From assembly GCA_900155495.1 (NCBI GenBank), contig FTLJ01000268.1, forward strand, positions 1 through 57,129: a stretch of 57,129 bases of DNA. Reading direction: 5' to 3'. Every line of letters begins with the position of its first letter. Positions within the stretch are counted from its first letter, which is position 1. The position numbers were made by a program, and so were the translations under genes. Below are positions 23,437 through 34,001 of the stretch, one piece after another. The notes beneath the pieces were generated by a model, which was not told the DNA's origin, did not search any database, and saw only the letters and a program-made list of their open reading frames with translations. The stretch is from Porogramme epimiltina. Its lineage: Eukaryota; Basidiomycota; Agaricomycetes; Polyporales; Polyporaceae.

Positions 23437-24183
23437 CTGGCCGAACATACTACTGCTGAAACATCCCTATCCCTATCTTCCTACGTTTGTTCATGTAAAA
23501 CTCGTCTTTCTGTCTTTTTGAATGTTAAACCGTCAGATCCTCTACTCTTTCAACGTCGCATGGATATAGAAATGGACTATAGTGTACAACGACAAACTTT
23601 ATAAGGCCTAGGAATGGAATATCGTGGTATATAACCTTGCGTAGGAACTTGACTACTGCTTGGTTCGTGGCAATCAAGCAGGTCAGGTCGGGGGCAGAAA
23701 TGGACGATCTCAGAGACATTTGTATGCACGACCGTCCATCATAGTCCCAACGCAGGACCTCCTCCGAGTCGAAGACAAGGCTTCCTTACCCCCTGCAAAC
23801 ACACAAGTGCGGCACATAGCAGTGTCTTGTAAGGCGCCGACATTCGCATTGACCATACGTACCTCCATTGACTCGGACGCGGTTTGAGACGGCGGCCAAA
23901 TGTTGAAGATTTAGGCGCTTGGTTGAAGCGCGATTGACGCAGGCGCCGAGGCACTTGCCACCGCAAGTCATCACGAATCGTGGTCATACGCAAAGGCCTG
24001 TTCTCCTGCCATTGCAATTGTTGTCAATGACGATGGCCTCCGCAAAAACACGGTCACAATTCTCAACCGACCCTCACTGTGGTCCTCCCCTCCCTTCAAA
24101 ATGCGTGGAAGTTGCGCACTCCGAGTCCTTCGCATTCCACCCCTCCGCCTATCGTACGGATCTCCCTCGCTCTAACTAAGAAG
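23437..24183. other. Intergenic region, no feature seen
   Basis: It holds the 3' flank of the hypothetical gene and the promoter of the next F-box gene. A tract of about 60 bases of CT-rich sequence precedes the ATG at 24184. Frames at 23739-24017 have no motif. Confidence 0.5.
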
Positions 24184-26231
24184 ATGAACCGTCTCCCTAA
24201 ACAAATCATCAAACTGATTTGCGACCACCTCATGGCCTTGAAACACGAAGGCGATCCAGACGGCTCCAAGACCGTCGTGGCGCTCGCGCAGACATGCATA
24301 GCTACCCATAAAGCGGCGCTGGACGTTATTTGGCATACCATTCCCGATTACAGCGTTCTCATTTATTCACTCCCGCCGGGGTCCTACTGGAAAACGGAAA
24401 TGGGGACTAAGTGCGGGTTGGAACAAGAGGTTTTCGTGAGTTCCCACTGTTCAACGCATCGCTTTTGCCATTTTGACGGAGCATCCTAGTGTTTCCACCG
24501 GATCAAGTTGACGCGGGACGACATGGCCCGGTGGGCTTACTACGCACCACGGGTCAAAGTCATCGACCGTAAAGCATGGCTGTCTGGATCTCTCAACCCC
24601 CGGCGCTCATTTCCAGCCATCCACAACCTCCGCATGCACCTCGAGGGTTTGTTCTCTAGGGATCGCCCTCTCTTTCCCAACATCCGGCGATACAAGCACC
24701 ACATTCCTATTTGTGTTGGGGGTGTGAGACCCTTGCCTCTCGGCGATCTCCTTGGGCCAGCGCTCCAGGAGCTAGAAGTCTCGTCGTCAGGCCCGGCACA
24801 CAACAGCTATTTTCCCAGCAAAGAAGATTCCTACAGCTTCATTTGCAACCATGTTATGAAACCGCTGCAACACTTTTTCCACCTCACTCATCTCAGCACC
24901 GACCGTTGGACCGTCACTACTGAACTGTGGATTTTCTTGGGAAAACTTCCGACACTCGAGCATTTTCAAACTCAACTTCCAGAGAAGCCAGTCCCCAGAC
25001 ACCGGCCCCAGGCAGATGACATATTGTCTCTCGAACCGGATCTCATCGACCACGCCAGCCCACTGTTCCCGGCGCTACGGAATGTCGAGTTGTACGCGGG
25101 CGAAATAGGCTTTCCTTTGGTCTCCAGAATGCTCGGCACTATCAGTTCTCCCCACGTCCACACCATCACGGTCCACGCATCGGTATGGCACATGCCGGAA
25201 CTCGACGGCTTCCTCTCATGGCTCGCAGAGCACGCTGCGCGGAGCGGCTGGGACGTGCAAGAGCTCGCTGTCCTCGCTGCTCACACTCTCCGCACCATCA
25301 CCCATAATATGCAGTACCGAGACCATCACCACACCCTGAAAGAGCTCCCCTATCCATACGGCAAGTGGATCCGAGGGGAAATTGTTTTCCCCGACTATAC
25401 CCAAGCGCCCCTCGGCATCGTGCACGCNNTTCCGCATCCACGCCCCCGCCGTGCGCTGTGACAACATCACCGATGCGACACTCGCCACGCTCGCAGGTGC
25501 ATGGCCGCGCATCCGCAAGCTCGCCCTTCCGCCGTGCATGCCCTCCGCCGACCGCCCCGGACGGGCGACACTTCTGGGCCTCGCGCTCCTCACCGAGCGT
25601 TGCGAAGAGCTAGCAGATCTCAGCGTCGACGCAGACCTCAACGGCGTTCCGGAGCAATGGGGACGTGCGGTGGGTGGAGACTGCATGGTCATGGAGGGCC
25701 AGTCATCGCCCTTGGCGCGGTGGGCAATGGCACCGCCCGACGTTGCGCTCGCGCTCGCGCTGAGAGACTTGCAGCAGAATGATTGGGGCGCGGAGGTGGA
25801 TTCTGCTTGCTCGGCTTTCTTAGGGTGCGTTTTCCCGCATATCGAGCGCGTCGACAGGTCTGCGTCGGACGACGAGTGGAGCGGTACGCTAGGTGCTGTG
25901 TGGAGCTTCCGAACTCCGAAGGCGCAGCGTCAGGAGGAGATTCGTTTGAAGGAGCATGAACATGTCGTAAGTTCACAAAACGCACCTTGATTGGACACGG
26001 TCGCGCAACAAAGCTGACTCCACACAAATTTCTCAGGCCTTTGCAGAGTTAAGAAAGTGGGAAACCGAAGTAGAGCGGCGGTGCAGAACACCAACGGGCG
26101 AGTTGGACCTGCGAAATTTATTTCCCCGGCGTGAACGGGCAAGGTGCAAATTTGTCCCGGACGCCGTCGACCACACCGAGCCTCTTGAAACAACAGAGCC
26201 AATGTGTGTGAACGATGTATATACACAGTAA
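24184..26231 (+). CDS. F-box/LRR protein, interrupted by Ns
   Basis: Exons are 24184-24435, 24490-25966 (containing the N run) and 26037-26231. The N-terminus LPKQIIKLICDHLMALKHEG with VALAQTCIATHKAALDVIWHTIPD is an F-box of the polypore type. LRR-like segments follow, e.g. LPTLEHFQTQLPE, LFPALRNVELYAGE, WPRIRKLALPP and CEELADLSVDADL. At 25428-25429 two Ns separate frame 1 (ending GIVH) from frame 2 (starting FRIHAPAVRCDN). The two frames would join if the gap were one base shorter, so the break is probably an assembly or homopolymer error and the gene intact. The last exon encodes a charged tail, ELRKWETEVERRC and LFPRRERARCKFVPD, after a 70-nt intron. An exact length cannot be given. It is a likely SCF substrate adaptor of unknown target. 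Confidence 0.75.
25428..25429. other. Ambiguous bases (NN) inside the F-box gene
   Basis: The Ns stand between a GTGCACGC and a TTCCGC. A one-base gap here would join the two long open frames; the two-base gap given breaks them. Read depth or raw reads would settle the true length. Confidence 0.85.
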
Positions 26232-26780
26232 CGGCAGTTATTGACCTGTTAGACCCAACACGTATTGACTAGTTGAGATGCGGAATACAAACGCGCAACA
26301 TGAACGCATGTCTATCGCTGCACCGCTAGGCCAGCGCACACCCAACACCCTACATGATCATCCATCCAAGCGTAGTCGGCTCCGGGGCACCAACATTGCA
26401 CCAGACGTGGAGGGAACGTGCATCTTATTCGACCTCCTCGCTGTCGCGCGGTTTCGACAACTCCTCAAAGGAGTATCCAAACTGGATGATGCATTGAAAC
26501 TCGGTTGAACGGTCTACATATAACGAATCATGTAGTGTGACTGCCGTCCCAGCCTTAACCCCGAACCACAGAAAACCCAGTTGGCAATCCATCTGAACAC
26601 ATCGACCTCGCTTGAACGCGTGAACGAAGGCTGACGCGGGCCCTCTCCTTCGTAAGTCGCCAGAGCATGTCCCGCCGTCGAACCGTCCTTGGGCGTCGTA
26701 CTCGCCCAAGGCCGTGTCGACGTCGGGGTACCCTACACCAGCGCGCACTAGGCGCGAAGGGGACATGCCTCGACCTCCTA

Positions 26781-27110
26781 TCATCTTCCGCGGCTCTGTG
26801 GAAGGTAGCTGACAGTGAGATGGTGAGCAAAATGGAGGGAGGGCGGCGACGAACGTACCTGCAGCCATCCTCCGAGCAGGCCTCCGCCGCGTCTCTGCAG
26901 TGACACGGCGAGTTCGGGGTGCGATCTCCCAAGGGACCATCGAGGTTTCGGGAGGGCTGACGACAGAGAGTCGCGAAAGACTTGAGACCGGTTGGCGGGA
27001 GAGGGGATGGGAGAGTGATCGGGAACGAGGCGGGGGCCACCCCCAGCCCCCTCCGAAGAGGGGTCGGGTGGCCGGGTCGGGTGGAAGAGATAGGCGAGCA
27101 TTGGTACCAC
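26781..27110 (-). CDS. Putative small protein encoded in repeat copy A
   Basis: Exons 27110-26859 and 26795-26781 would give 88 residues, starting MLAYLFHPTRPPDPSSEG and ending GLLGGWLQ then SRGR. The intron is 63 nt with GTACGT donor and CACAG acceptor. The motif AVSLQRRGGG and the C-terminal SxxR stop are repeated in copy C in part, and the start Met with FHPTRPPD also. In copies B and C frames have drifted, so only copy A looks intact. It has no signal peptide or known domain. The TATA element at 27181-27188 sits 71 bases upstream. I do not know the function, and it may be a relic of an old gene family. A competing reading frame of 265 codons spans the same DNA on the same strand but ignores the splice signals. 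Confidence 0.3.
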   Translation of the reverse strand: MVPMLAYLFHPTRPPDPSSEGAGGGPRLVPDHSPIPSPANRSQVFRDSLSSALPKPRWSLGRSHPELAVSLQRRGGGLLGGWLQVRSSPPSLHFAHHLTVSYLPQSRGR

Positions 27111-27180
27111 ACGAATACGACTGGTGGAGTGGTAGTGTGGTGGTGGTTTGGCTTAAGGAGAAGAGGCAGTCCGGTAGGGG

Positions 27181-27188
27181 ATTATATA
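27181..27188 (-). promoter_or_regulatory. TATA-like element of repeat copy A
   Basis: TATATAAT on the minus strand, 71 bases upstream of the candidate ATG at 27110. Copies B (about 30357-30364) and C (about 31369-31376) carry the same or a related element at the matching place, which argues that it is a functional part of the repeated unit. Confidence 0.45.
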
Positions 27189-27294
27189 GACTTTTGGGGG
27201 AGGCTGACGCTGCTCCCTTCACCTGGGGCGTCCGCCGACGTCAGCCTCTCCGTGAAGCGAAGAGGGTTTGGGATCGACGCACATGCGCACCGCA

Positions 27295-27517
27295 ATATCC
27301 GACACTCGAGCACTTTCAAGCCTACCGTCCAATCTTTGAGAGGCCTCTCGCACCGGATCGTAATACTTACGCCTATCCAGATTCCACTGCCAGTGTTTTC
27401 AGTATTAAGGAGCATAGAATTGATTTACATGAACAACATCCACATCTACCTGGTCTCCGCAATGCTCGGAACCATCACCATCCACACCTCCGCATTATCA
27501 TGCACGTCAGTGCTACA
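27295..27517 (+). pseudogene. F-box gene relic
   Basis: Translated in mixed frames this gives PTLEHFQAYRPIFERPL, RSIELIYMNNIHIYLVSAMLGT and TIHTSA. These match PTLEHFQ, RNVELYAG, FPLVSRMLGT and TITVHAS of the F-box gene at 24184. At DNA level, blocks such as CCGACACTCGAGCACTTTCAA (compare 24949-24970) and TGGTCTCCGCAATGCTCGG (compare 25116-25136) are kept, 149 against 167 bases apart. Frames are broken and no F-box start remains. It lies between repeat copy A and the next F-box gene and is a dead partial duplicate. Confidence 0.7.
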
Positions 27518-29231
27518 CTAGCGCAAAGAGTTCTGAGGCTGACGTCGTTGCTCGTTCACCCATCGCCTCTCCTGCTGCCGAATCTCCGCTAGGTATATCA
27601 CCTTGTCACAGACGTCCTCCCAAGCCAGGCTCTGCTTAATCACGTGGCGCCCCAGCTTCGTCCCCTGGCTGTGGTCCGACCTCGCCTGGCAGGCAACCGA
27701 ATGCCACTTGCTGTCCAAGAACGCCAGGTTCGGCATCGTCGCGGAAAGCAGCCGCGCCAACGCCCATTGGGCGTCGGCCCCGTAGGATTGGAGAGTGTAC
27801 GCGACCGAGAACCGCACGAGGAACTCGAGCGCGACTGGCATCCTGCTGCGCCCGGACCGCCCGTCGGGGACGAGTTCGGGCGCGTCGGCAAAATCGAACG
27901 CGATTGCGAGCTCCGTGAGACGCAGGCACTTTCGCGCGAGTGTTACCAGAGACTTGTATGTGATGCAAGGGCGTTGTTCGTCGACGAGCGGTGGCCTTGC
28001 GTCGACAAGTTCGAGGACTTTGAGGTTGGGCCATGCGGCGGCGAGTCGCTCGACGAGGTCGTCGTTGGTGGGGAGGGGCATCCACGTAGAAAGAACGAAC
28101 GTTTGGATCTTGGGGAGGGTGCAGAGGGGAAGAAACGTCTCCATGGTGAGGCCGGGGTCCTCGGAGCAGTAGGGAAAGCGGTCTGAGGCCAAATTTATGG
28201 ACTGGGGCTCTGAGACCTCGATCGAGGTGAAAGCGTTTCTTGAGGGGTGTTCGGCGAGTGCCCTGAAGAGGAGAGAGACGTTTTCGACGGTGGCTTCTGG
28301 GGCGACGCAGCGGAGAGAAGTGAGGGTGCAAGAGCTGATGGCGCGCAGAAGAGCGATGTGCACCTCAAAATCGGGTTCGAAACCGCCGTCGAGTATTGCG
28401 GTGGTCAGTGAGGGAAAGAGCGGCCGTTTTGTTAGGTACTCCTCGTAGCGGGGGACGGTCGCAAAGTAGTTGTCTCCTTCGAGGCATAAGCCAAGCTTAG
28501 TGAGCTTAGGACACTCTCCCAGAGCGAGAAGTGCGGGGAGCCTCAGGGTGTCTGGTACTACATCCGCGGTGGTCAAGTTGGGGATATAGTAGGATGGAGA
28601 GGGTGTTGTCAAACAATGAGGACAGTAGGTTGGGCAAGGTGGCCCCCGCGCGTGTGGAAGGATTGAAGACATAGAAGAGCAAAGAACTGTAGTCAGTCGG
28701 GGAAGGGTGGATAAGCCCTCCGCGGTGCTGCAGGCTTGCCACAGTGAGTAGATGAAGTTGTCGTGGGATTCGTATTCCTTTGGACGTTTCCGGAAGCCTG
28801 GTCGCCCACCACCGACCACCCCACCATCGACCACCCCACCATCGACCACCTCTACGAGGGAAGCATAGAATTTTGTTCGCACTACATCCTCCGCAGTCAC
28901 CGGTCGAAGGAGGCGCTACGCCGGAGTGCCGTTTAGTTGGTCGAAATGAGAACCGTAGACACGATAAGTGACTCACCAGCTGATGAACTACAAGGCGACA
29001 GTGTCTGACGGCCCTCACTTCCCAAGCCCCGTCTGGGAGCGAAAAGAAGAGAATCCCAATGTTGGGGAGCTTCCTCCAGATGACCACAAGCATCGGTTCT
29101 GCGAAGCTCTTGCACGTCCTCGCTAGGGCTTGGAGAGATCCTTTGAGATTGCGTTCGTCGAACCATCTTGCGAGGATTTCGCCCAGAGTGGACAGGCGCG
29201 ATTTCGGAGGAGGGCGGAAAAGGACGTCCAT
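27518..29231 (-). CDS. F-box/LRR protein
   Basis: Two exons, 29231-29019 and 28915-27518, give 536 residues. The start MDVLFRPPPKSRLSTLGEIL is chosen because family members begin close to the F-box; in-frame ATGs exist further upstream to 29474. The F-box segment is GSLQALARTCKSFAEPMLVVIWRKLPN. The intron (GTGAGG to GCGTAG) joins LPDGAWE to RLLRPVTAEDVVRTKFYASLVEVV in phase 0. LRR-like segments include LPRLTTVLCSS, CPKLTKLGLCLEGD, LTSLRCVAPEA, LPKIQTFVLSTW and WPNLKVLELVD. After the second F-box-like helix is a short Gly/Val/Asp repeat made by a 12-bp tandem repeat. It resembles the gene at 24184 in layout but not closely in sequence. It is a likely SCF adaptor; the target is unknown. Confidence 0.82.
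28803..28850. repeat. 12-bp coding minisatellite
   Basis: A unit of the form CCACCCCACCATCGA (about 12-15 bp, imperfect) repeats roughly three times inside the F-box gene. On the coding strand it makes VVDGGVVDGGVVGGG. Such tracts expand and contract easily and can vary between strains. Confidence 0.7.
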
Positions 29232-29879
29232 GTCGAGGAGCGGTGGCGAAATGGCGGAGTAGAGTAGGGGGTGGGTGAGGAGTGAACGAAGGTAGCTAGA
29301 AGATGAACAAATCCAAGGAGAGCGAGGCAGTGCTGCCGGCAGTCGCCGTGGACAAAGCGTATAGTGAATACGATTGAGGGGACAAGAGGGATGGAAAGGG
29401 CCGATTTGTTGCGTGATGCAAATTAAGTCATACCACACAATAAGTGTGGTCAACCTCTTCAGCTTTGCCCTCATACCCTAAGAAGGTGGTCAACAGCGGC
29501 CGTGCCGACCCGAGCGTTTGAAACCTCACTGCCGGCCAATGTCAGTAGGATAATCATCCGGATCACGAATGAACGGCACGCGCGCACCATCTTAGAGGAG
29601 GCCTGGCGAGTGTGCAATGATGAACACGCGTAAATGGGATTTTCCCCATGCAAGAGGGTGTCTGCGATGTATGTAGCTACGAGGTCTTTGGTCCACTGTG
29701 CATCCGTCGTCAACGGTCAGCGACGCGCTTTGTGCGATGGGAAACGCCTCAAAAGTTAGCAAACAAGAATTAGGAGGAGCGCATTTACAATAGCCGTGTT
29801 TCCCTCCCCGTCGAGGTGGCCGGTGCGTTTCGGGAGAATACGAATAACTAAGCTTGAACGAGGGTCAGTGCGAGTCATG

Positions 29880-30510
29880 TGACTTCGATGTACCCGCCAG
29901 ACCGTCCATAGGCGTCCCTCTCTAACTGCGTTGACCAGGCGCATAGGGGACATGTCTCGACCTCCTATCATATTCCGCGGTTCCAGAATAGAGTGAGCCG
30001 TGAGGGACAGGCCGGTGAGTGGAGGACGGCGGACGCACCTGCAGCCATCCTCCGAATCAGCCTCCGCCGTGTCTCTGCAGCGACATGACGTGTTCGGAGT
30101 GCGGTCTCCTGGGGGATCAGCGAGGTGTCTGTAGGGCTGACTGAGTAAAAGCGCAGAAGACTCGAGGCCGGTTGTGGCGGGGGAGGGGTTGGGAAAGTAA
30201 TCGTGAACGAGGCGGGGGCCACCCCCACTCCGAAGAGGGGTCGGGTGGCCGAGTCCGGTGGAAGCGACATGCGAGCTTTGACACTACGCGAGTACGATTG
30301 CCGGGGTGGTAGGGTGGTGACAGTTTGTCTAGAGGAAAGGACGCAATTCAGTGAGGGATTATATAGATTTCGGGGCGAGGCTGACACTATGCACTCTCTT
30401 CATGAGGAGGCTAGCTATGGGAAGTGCGATGAAGTCAGTCTCCGTGAGGCGAACAACAGGTTTTGGGATCGACGCACATGCGCAACGTGATATGTTTCTC
30501 GGCATGGCCG
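29880..30510 (-). repeat. Repeat unit copy B of the A/B/C family
   Basis: This unit has the same order of landmarks as copy A: TATATAAT, GCTTCCACCGGACTCGGCC where A has TCTTCCACCCGACCCGGCC, GGATGGCTGCAGGTGCGT, then ATGATAGGAGGTCGAGACATG. The start codon seen in A and C is lost (AAAG for AATG), and the splice acceptor seen in A is changed. It reads as a decayed copy. Confidence 0.62.
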
Positions 30511-30734
30511 ATCTAGGCCGCTCGGAGGCTGACACGCGACGCCAAAGAACACGATCGACGCGCCGTAACATTTGAACGCACTGTGGCTGACACTCGTCGT
30601 GACCGATCCCTGGCAGCGAGAAGTGTAGAGTCAACGCGGGCATGCATTGACTGTTGGTACGCCGCGCCGGAGGGCTACAAGCGTTCACGCCGCATGAATC
30701 CACATCCGCCGCCGTACCCCGCTAGGCCGCGCGC

Positions 30735-31400
30735 ATCCGACAACCCACTTGACTATCCACCCAACCGCATCGACCCATGAACAGTGTTGACGCACACCTT
30801 CCCCGTGATTCCATAGCATGTCCCGTCACCGAAACGTCTGAGGGCGTCGTACTCACCCACAGACGTCGGCTTCGGGGAACCCTCCGCGCACCAGGCGCGA
30901 AGGAAACATGCCTCGATCCCCTATCATCTTGCACTGCTCTGAAAACAATGTGGTTGAGCGACGTATTTGACGAGAGAGCTGCGGCTGACGTACCTGCGAC
31001 CATCTACCAAGTTGGCCTCCGCCGTGTCTCTGCAGCGACACGGCGAACTTGGTTGCGGATTCCGGGGGGACCATCGAGGTGTCCGGAGCGCTGGTGGTGG
31101 TAGAGGGCGCAAGACTTGAGACCGGTTGCGGCGAGGGAGGGTTGGGTGGGGAGTTGTCGGTGCACGGGGCCTTTCCGAGACCGAGCCTTCGTCCGGTGGA
31201 CGAGTAGGATGGAAGAAGCGGGACATTGGGGCTAGCCGAGTGTGACGCTTCAGACTGATGACCGAAGTGAAGTGCCGAGGCGGGTGTCGATGAGAGACGA
31301 CTGTTGCCTTGGGAGTGGTGGTGGTTCAGCGGAGAGAGAGAAGACGTCCGGACGGGGGCTTATATGCACATCCGGAGTGAGGCTGACACTGAGGTTGCCG
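30735..31400 (-). repeat. Repeat unit copy C of the A/B/C family
   Basis: It contains ATGTCCCGCTTCTTCCATCC (MSRFFHPTRPPD), NRSQV, GATGGTCGCAGGTACGTC at the donor and a TTTTCAG acceptor followed by AGCAGTGCAAGATGATAGG. A shift between RWS and the conserved AVSLQRHGGG stretch breaks the frame relative to A. A TATA-like CATATAAG (minus) lies near 31370. The left border resembles copy A. Confidence 0.62.
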
Positions 31401-33188
31401 TTGCTCGGCCTGAATGACAGCCGTGGACAAGGAGCCGAATAAAATCCGCGTGCTGTGAAGGTAATGTTGCATCCCCGATTTTGAAGAACCTCCGTCGTCT
31501 TGAATAAAAATGGATCAAGGATTTCGGAAGGCCTTTCCGCGAGAACGAAACATCGGCCCACAGTGGCAGTCGTTGCTAGCTATGCAGGATGCAGCGACAA
31601 GGGAGGTCAGAACCTGGTGAATAGACTGAGGTGGAAAGGGGCTGCATCGACGACTCACTCGTACAAGCCCTCGACGTTGAGGAGCGGGTTTCAACCCCCT
31701 TCAGGTCTACATATCGGGGCCATGTGATTGATGAATCTGCTCATGAACGCAACATGCTTACGCCGTGTCGTAATATTCTGATCTTCTGCGAGGACCGACG
31801 GCCGTGGTGAAGAAGTCATGCCTAGTTTCCGCGAACTCTGGCCAGATCCGGTGCGGCCGAGAATAGGCCAGATGCTGCGGAGAGGAGACTACGGCGTTCC
31901 TCATCTTATTAGTTATGTCTGTCAAGAATGTTAAAATTATCGGCGTTAACGACCGCGAACTCTATGACACTGACTGGGATCGACGAGGAGGGGGCTGATG
32001 ATACCTTGCCCTACGTTAGTTCCGGCCCTGAAATGAATCGCTTTGGACTCCACTTTGGGTATGGTGTGGTTTTCCACTGGAAGCTTAAATCAGCGGACTC
32101 AAATAGACCATTTACAACACCGTGTGGGGAGCGGGACGCGTACCGGAGCAGTTGCTGGAGGCCTAGAGGCTAGGGGAGTAGTTGGAGGGTCGTCCATACA
32201 TGTTGGAAACCGTCCTTCTACGTCTTCCAGGGAGATAAACAATGTCATGCCAAACGCCTTTGGGCCTTGAATACGTTTCACCGTTTGAATAAGGCCTTCT
32301 GGGCGACTTACGATCGTCCAGGACAGTAGTTAAGGCTGGTAAACTTCAGTGTTCTTAAAGGACTAGGGCCCGGTCGGAGAGGGAAAGGAGCATGTTATGT
32401 GCCATACATGACTTCGGCCCTCGAAGGCTTCAATACCGAGCCAACAACTTGACGTGTTCCTTAGGCCTCGAGTTTGTGTCGACAAAGTCTCCGCGGAGCA
32501 GCGTTGTGGTGGTGGGAGACAGGGCCATTGCCGAACGTGGCAATGACGGCCACGTTGCATATGTAAGCAAGGCGCTTGTTCCTCGATAACCCCGGTCGGC
32601 CGGGTGAGTCAAGGTACAACACTCAGACCTCCTTCCCCGCCCCCCGCTCTAGCTACTAGGGCTCACCAGGGGAGGCGTAGTCCGTTACGCGCTAATAGTG
32701 ATCTCAGAACTAACGAAACCAAAATAGCCGGCATCAAGCACGTGTTGACCTGGGTTATGACTCGAACTTCCCCCACTGCACTTGGCTCACAATACCCCCT
32801 CACTCCCATAAACGGCGTAACCACACAAAGATCTCCCCATGATAACTGGAAACAGCTTCATAAGGCCGATATCCCGAATTCATCAGCAGGCACCTCGGAC
32901 TCCGTCGGCTTCACCATTCAATCTCATTCTTCTTCATCCCTGGCATGAACAGATGATTTCATATACGAAGCATCGTATCAAGAGTATAAAGTCCTCTTGG
33001 GCTGATATCTAGGCGAGAACCGAAACCGTCACCTGCCCAACCGCCGCTCGCAAAGCCCCCGCCCAGCCAACCTCAACTCAGGACCACTGCCCCCTCCCCC
33101 CTCCCTGTAAGTCGACGACGTGGTTATCCCACTTTGATGATTTTACCGACTCACCAAACCATTGCGGTTAGAATACCACACATTCAAT

Positions 33189-34001
33189 ATGTCCCAAGAC
33201 TCCACTGTGTACACCCACGGGCACCATGAGTCCGTCCTCCGCTCCCACTCCTGGCGCACGGCCAAAAACTCGGCCGCCTTCCTTCTCCCCTACCTCCAAC
33301 CGTCCATGACCCTGCTCGACATTGGCTGCGGCCCCGGCACTATCACTGTCGACCTAGCTACCTACGTGCCCCAGGGCCACGTCACCGGAGTCGACGTCCC
33401 CTCCGTGCTCGACACCGCCCGCGCCAACGCGGCCGCCAAAAACGCGACGAACGTCACCTTCACGCCCGGCGACGCCCTCGCGCTGCCCTTCCCCGACGCG
33501 TCCTTCGACGTCGTGTTCGCCCACCAGGTCCTCCAGCACGTCGGCGACCCCGTCAAGATGCTCAAGGAGATGCGGCGCGTCGCGAAGCCCGGCGGGATCG
33601 TGGCCACCCGTGAGTCCGATCTGTCCGGCATGCTGTGGTACCCCGCCGTCGAGGGCATGGAAGACTGGCGCACGGGCTACATCAAGGTCGCCCGCGCCAA
33701 CGGCGGCGAGCCCGACGCGGGCCGCCGCCTGCACGTCTGGGCCAAGGCCGCGGGCTTCGCGAAGGAGAGCCTCACCCTCTCCGCCGGGACGTGGTGCTAC
33801 TCGACGCCGGAGGAGCGCGCGTGGTGGAGCGGGGTGTGGGCGGACCGCACGCTCTCGTCCAACTTCGCGACGACGGCGACCAAGCACGGGGTCTACACCC
33901 AGGAGGGGCTGGAGAAGGTGGCGGCGACGTGGCGCAAGTGGGGGGCGGACGAGGACGCTTGGTTCGCGGTGGTCAACGGCGAGATGATCGCTAGGGTCTA
34001 G
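33189..34001 (+). CDS. Class I SAM-dependent methyltransferase (UbiE-like)
   Basis: A single-exon gene of 270 residues. The start MSQDSTVYTHGHHESVLRSH is chosen for the family-typical N-terminus; another in-frame ATG lies at 33162. Motif I, the SAM-binding glycine loop, is LLDIGCGPGTIT at residues 42-53. The acidic strand is VTGVDVP near 66-72. DALALPFPDASFDVVFAHQVLQHV (motifs II-IV) and LKEMRRVAKPGGIVATRE follow. The C-terminal half, WYPAVEGMEDWRTGYIKVARANGGEP and RLHVWAKAAGF, is typical of the fungal branch of this family, whose substrates are unknown small molecules. No biosynthetic partner is adjacent. The gene is unusually rich in G+C at third positions and lacks introns, unlike its neighbours. 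Confidence 0.93.
   Translation: MSQDSTVYTHGHHESVLRSHSWRTAKNSAAFLLPYLQPSMTLLDIGCGPGTITVDLATYVPQGHVTGVDVPSVLDTARANAAAKNATNVTFTPGDALALPFPDASFDVVFAHQVLQHVGDPVKMLKEMRRVAKPGGIVATRESDLSGMLWYPAVEGMEDWRTGYIKVARANGGEPDAGRRLHVWAKAAGFAKESLTLSAGTWCYSTPEERAWWSGVWADRTLSSNFATTATKHGVYTQEGLEKVAATWRKWGADEDAWFAVVNGEMIARV

Larger units (their letters stand above)
26575..27260 (-). repeat. Repeat unit copy A of the A/B/C family
   Basis: This is one of three direct copies (A here, B near 29880-30510, C near 30735-31400). Shared landmarks, read on the minus strand, are a TATA-like TATATAAT, the peptide FHPTRPPD near the start, NRSQV, a conserved GGATGGCTGCAG just before a GT donor, and ATGATAGGAGGTCGAGGCATG after the acceptor. 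A and C also share the left border sequence near 26575 and 30735. Units differ by many substitutions, so they are old or under weak selection. No transposase, TIR or LTR is visible. Confidence 0.65.
29232..33188. other. Gene-poor region holding repeat copies B and C
   Basis: Apart from copies B and C I see no gene. Frames at 31928-32270 and 32604-32948 have no homology. From 33000 to 33160 the sequence is CT-rich and probably forms the promoter of the methyltransferase. Confidence 0.5.

Noticed and set aside
26425..27222. 265-codon minus-strand frame over repeat copy A
   Set aside because: It ignores a well-placed GT-AG intron and its conserved parts occur in different frames in copies B and C. 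It is more likely a chance open frame in GC-rich DNA.
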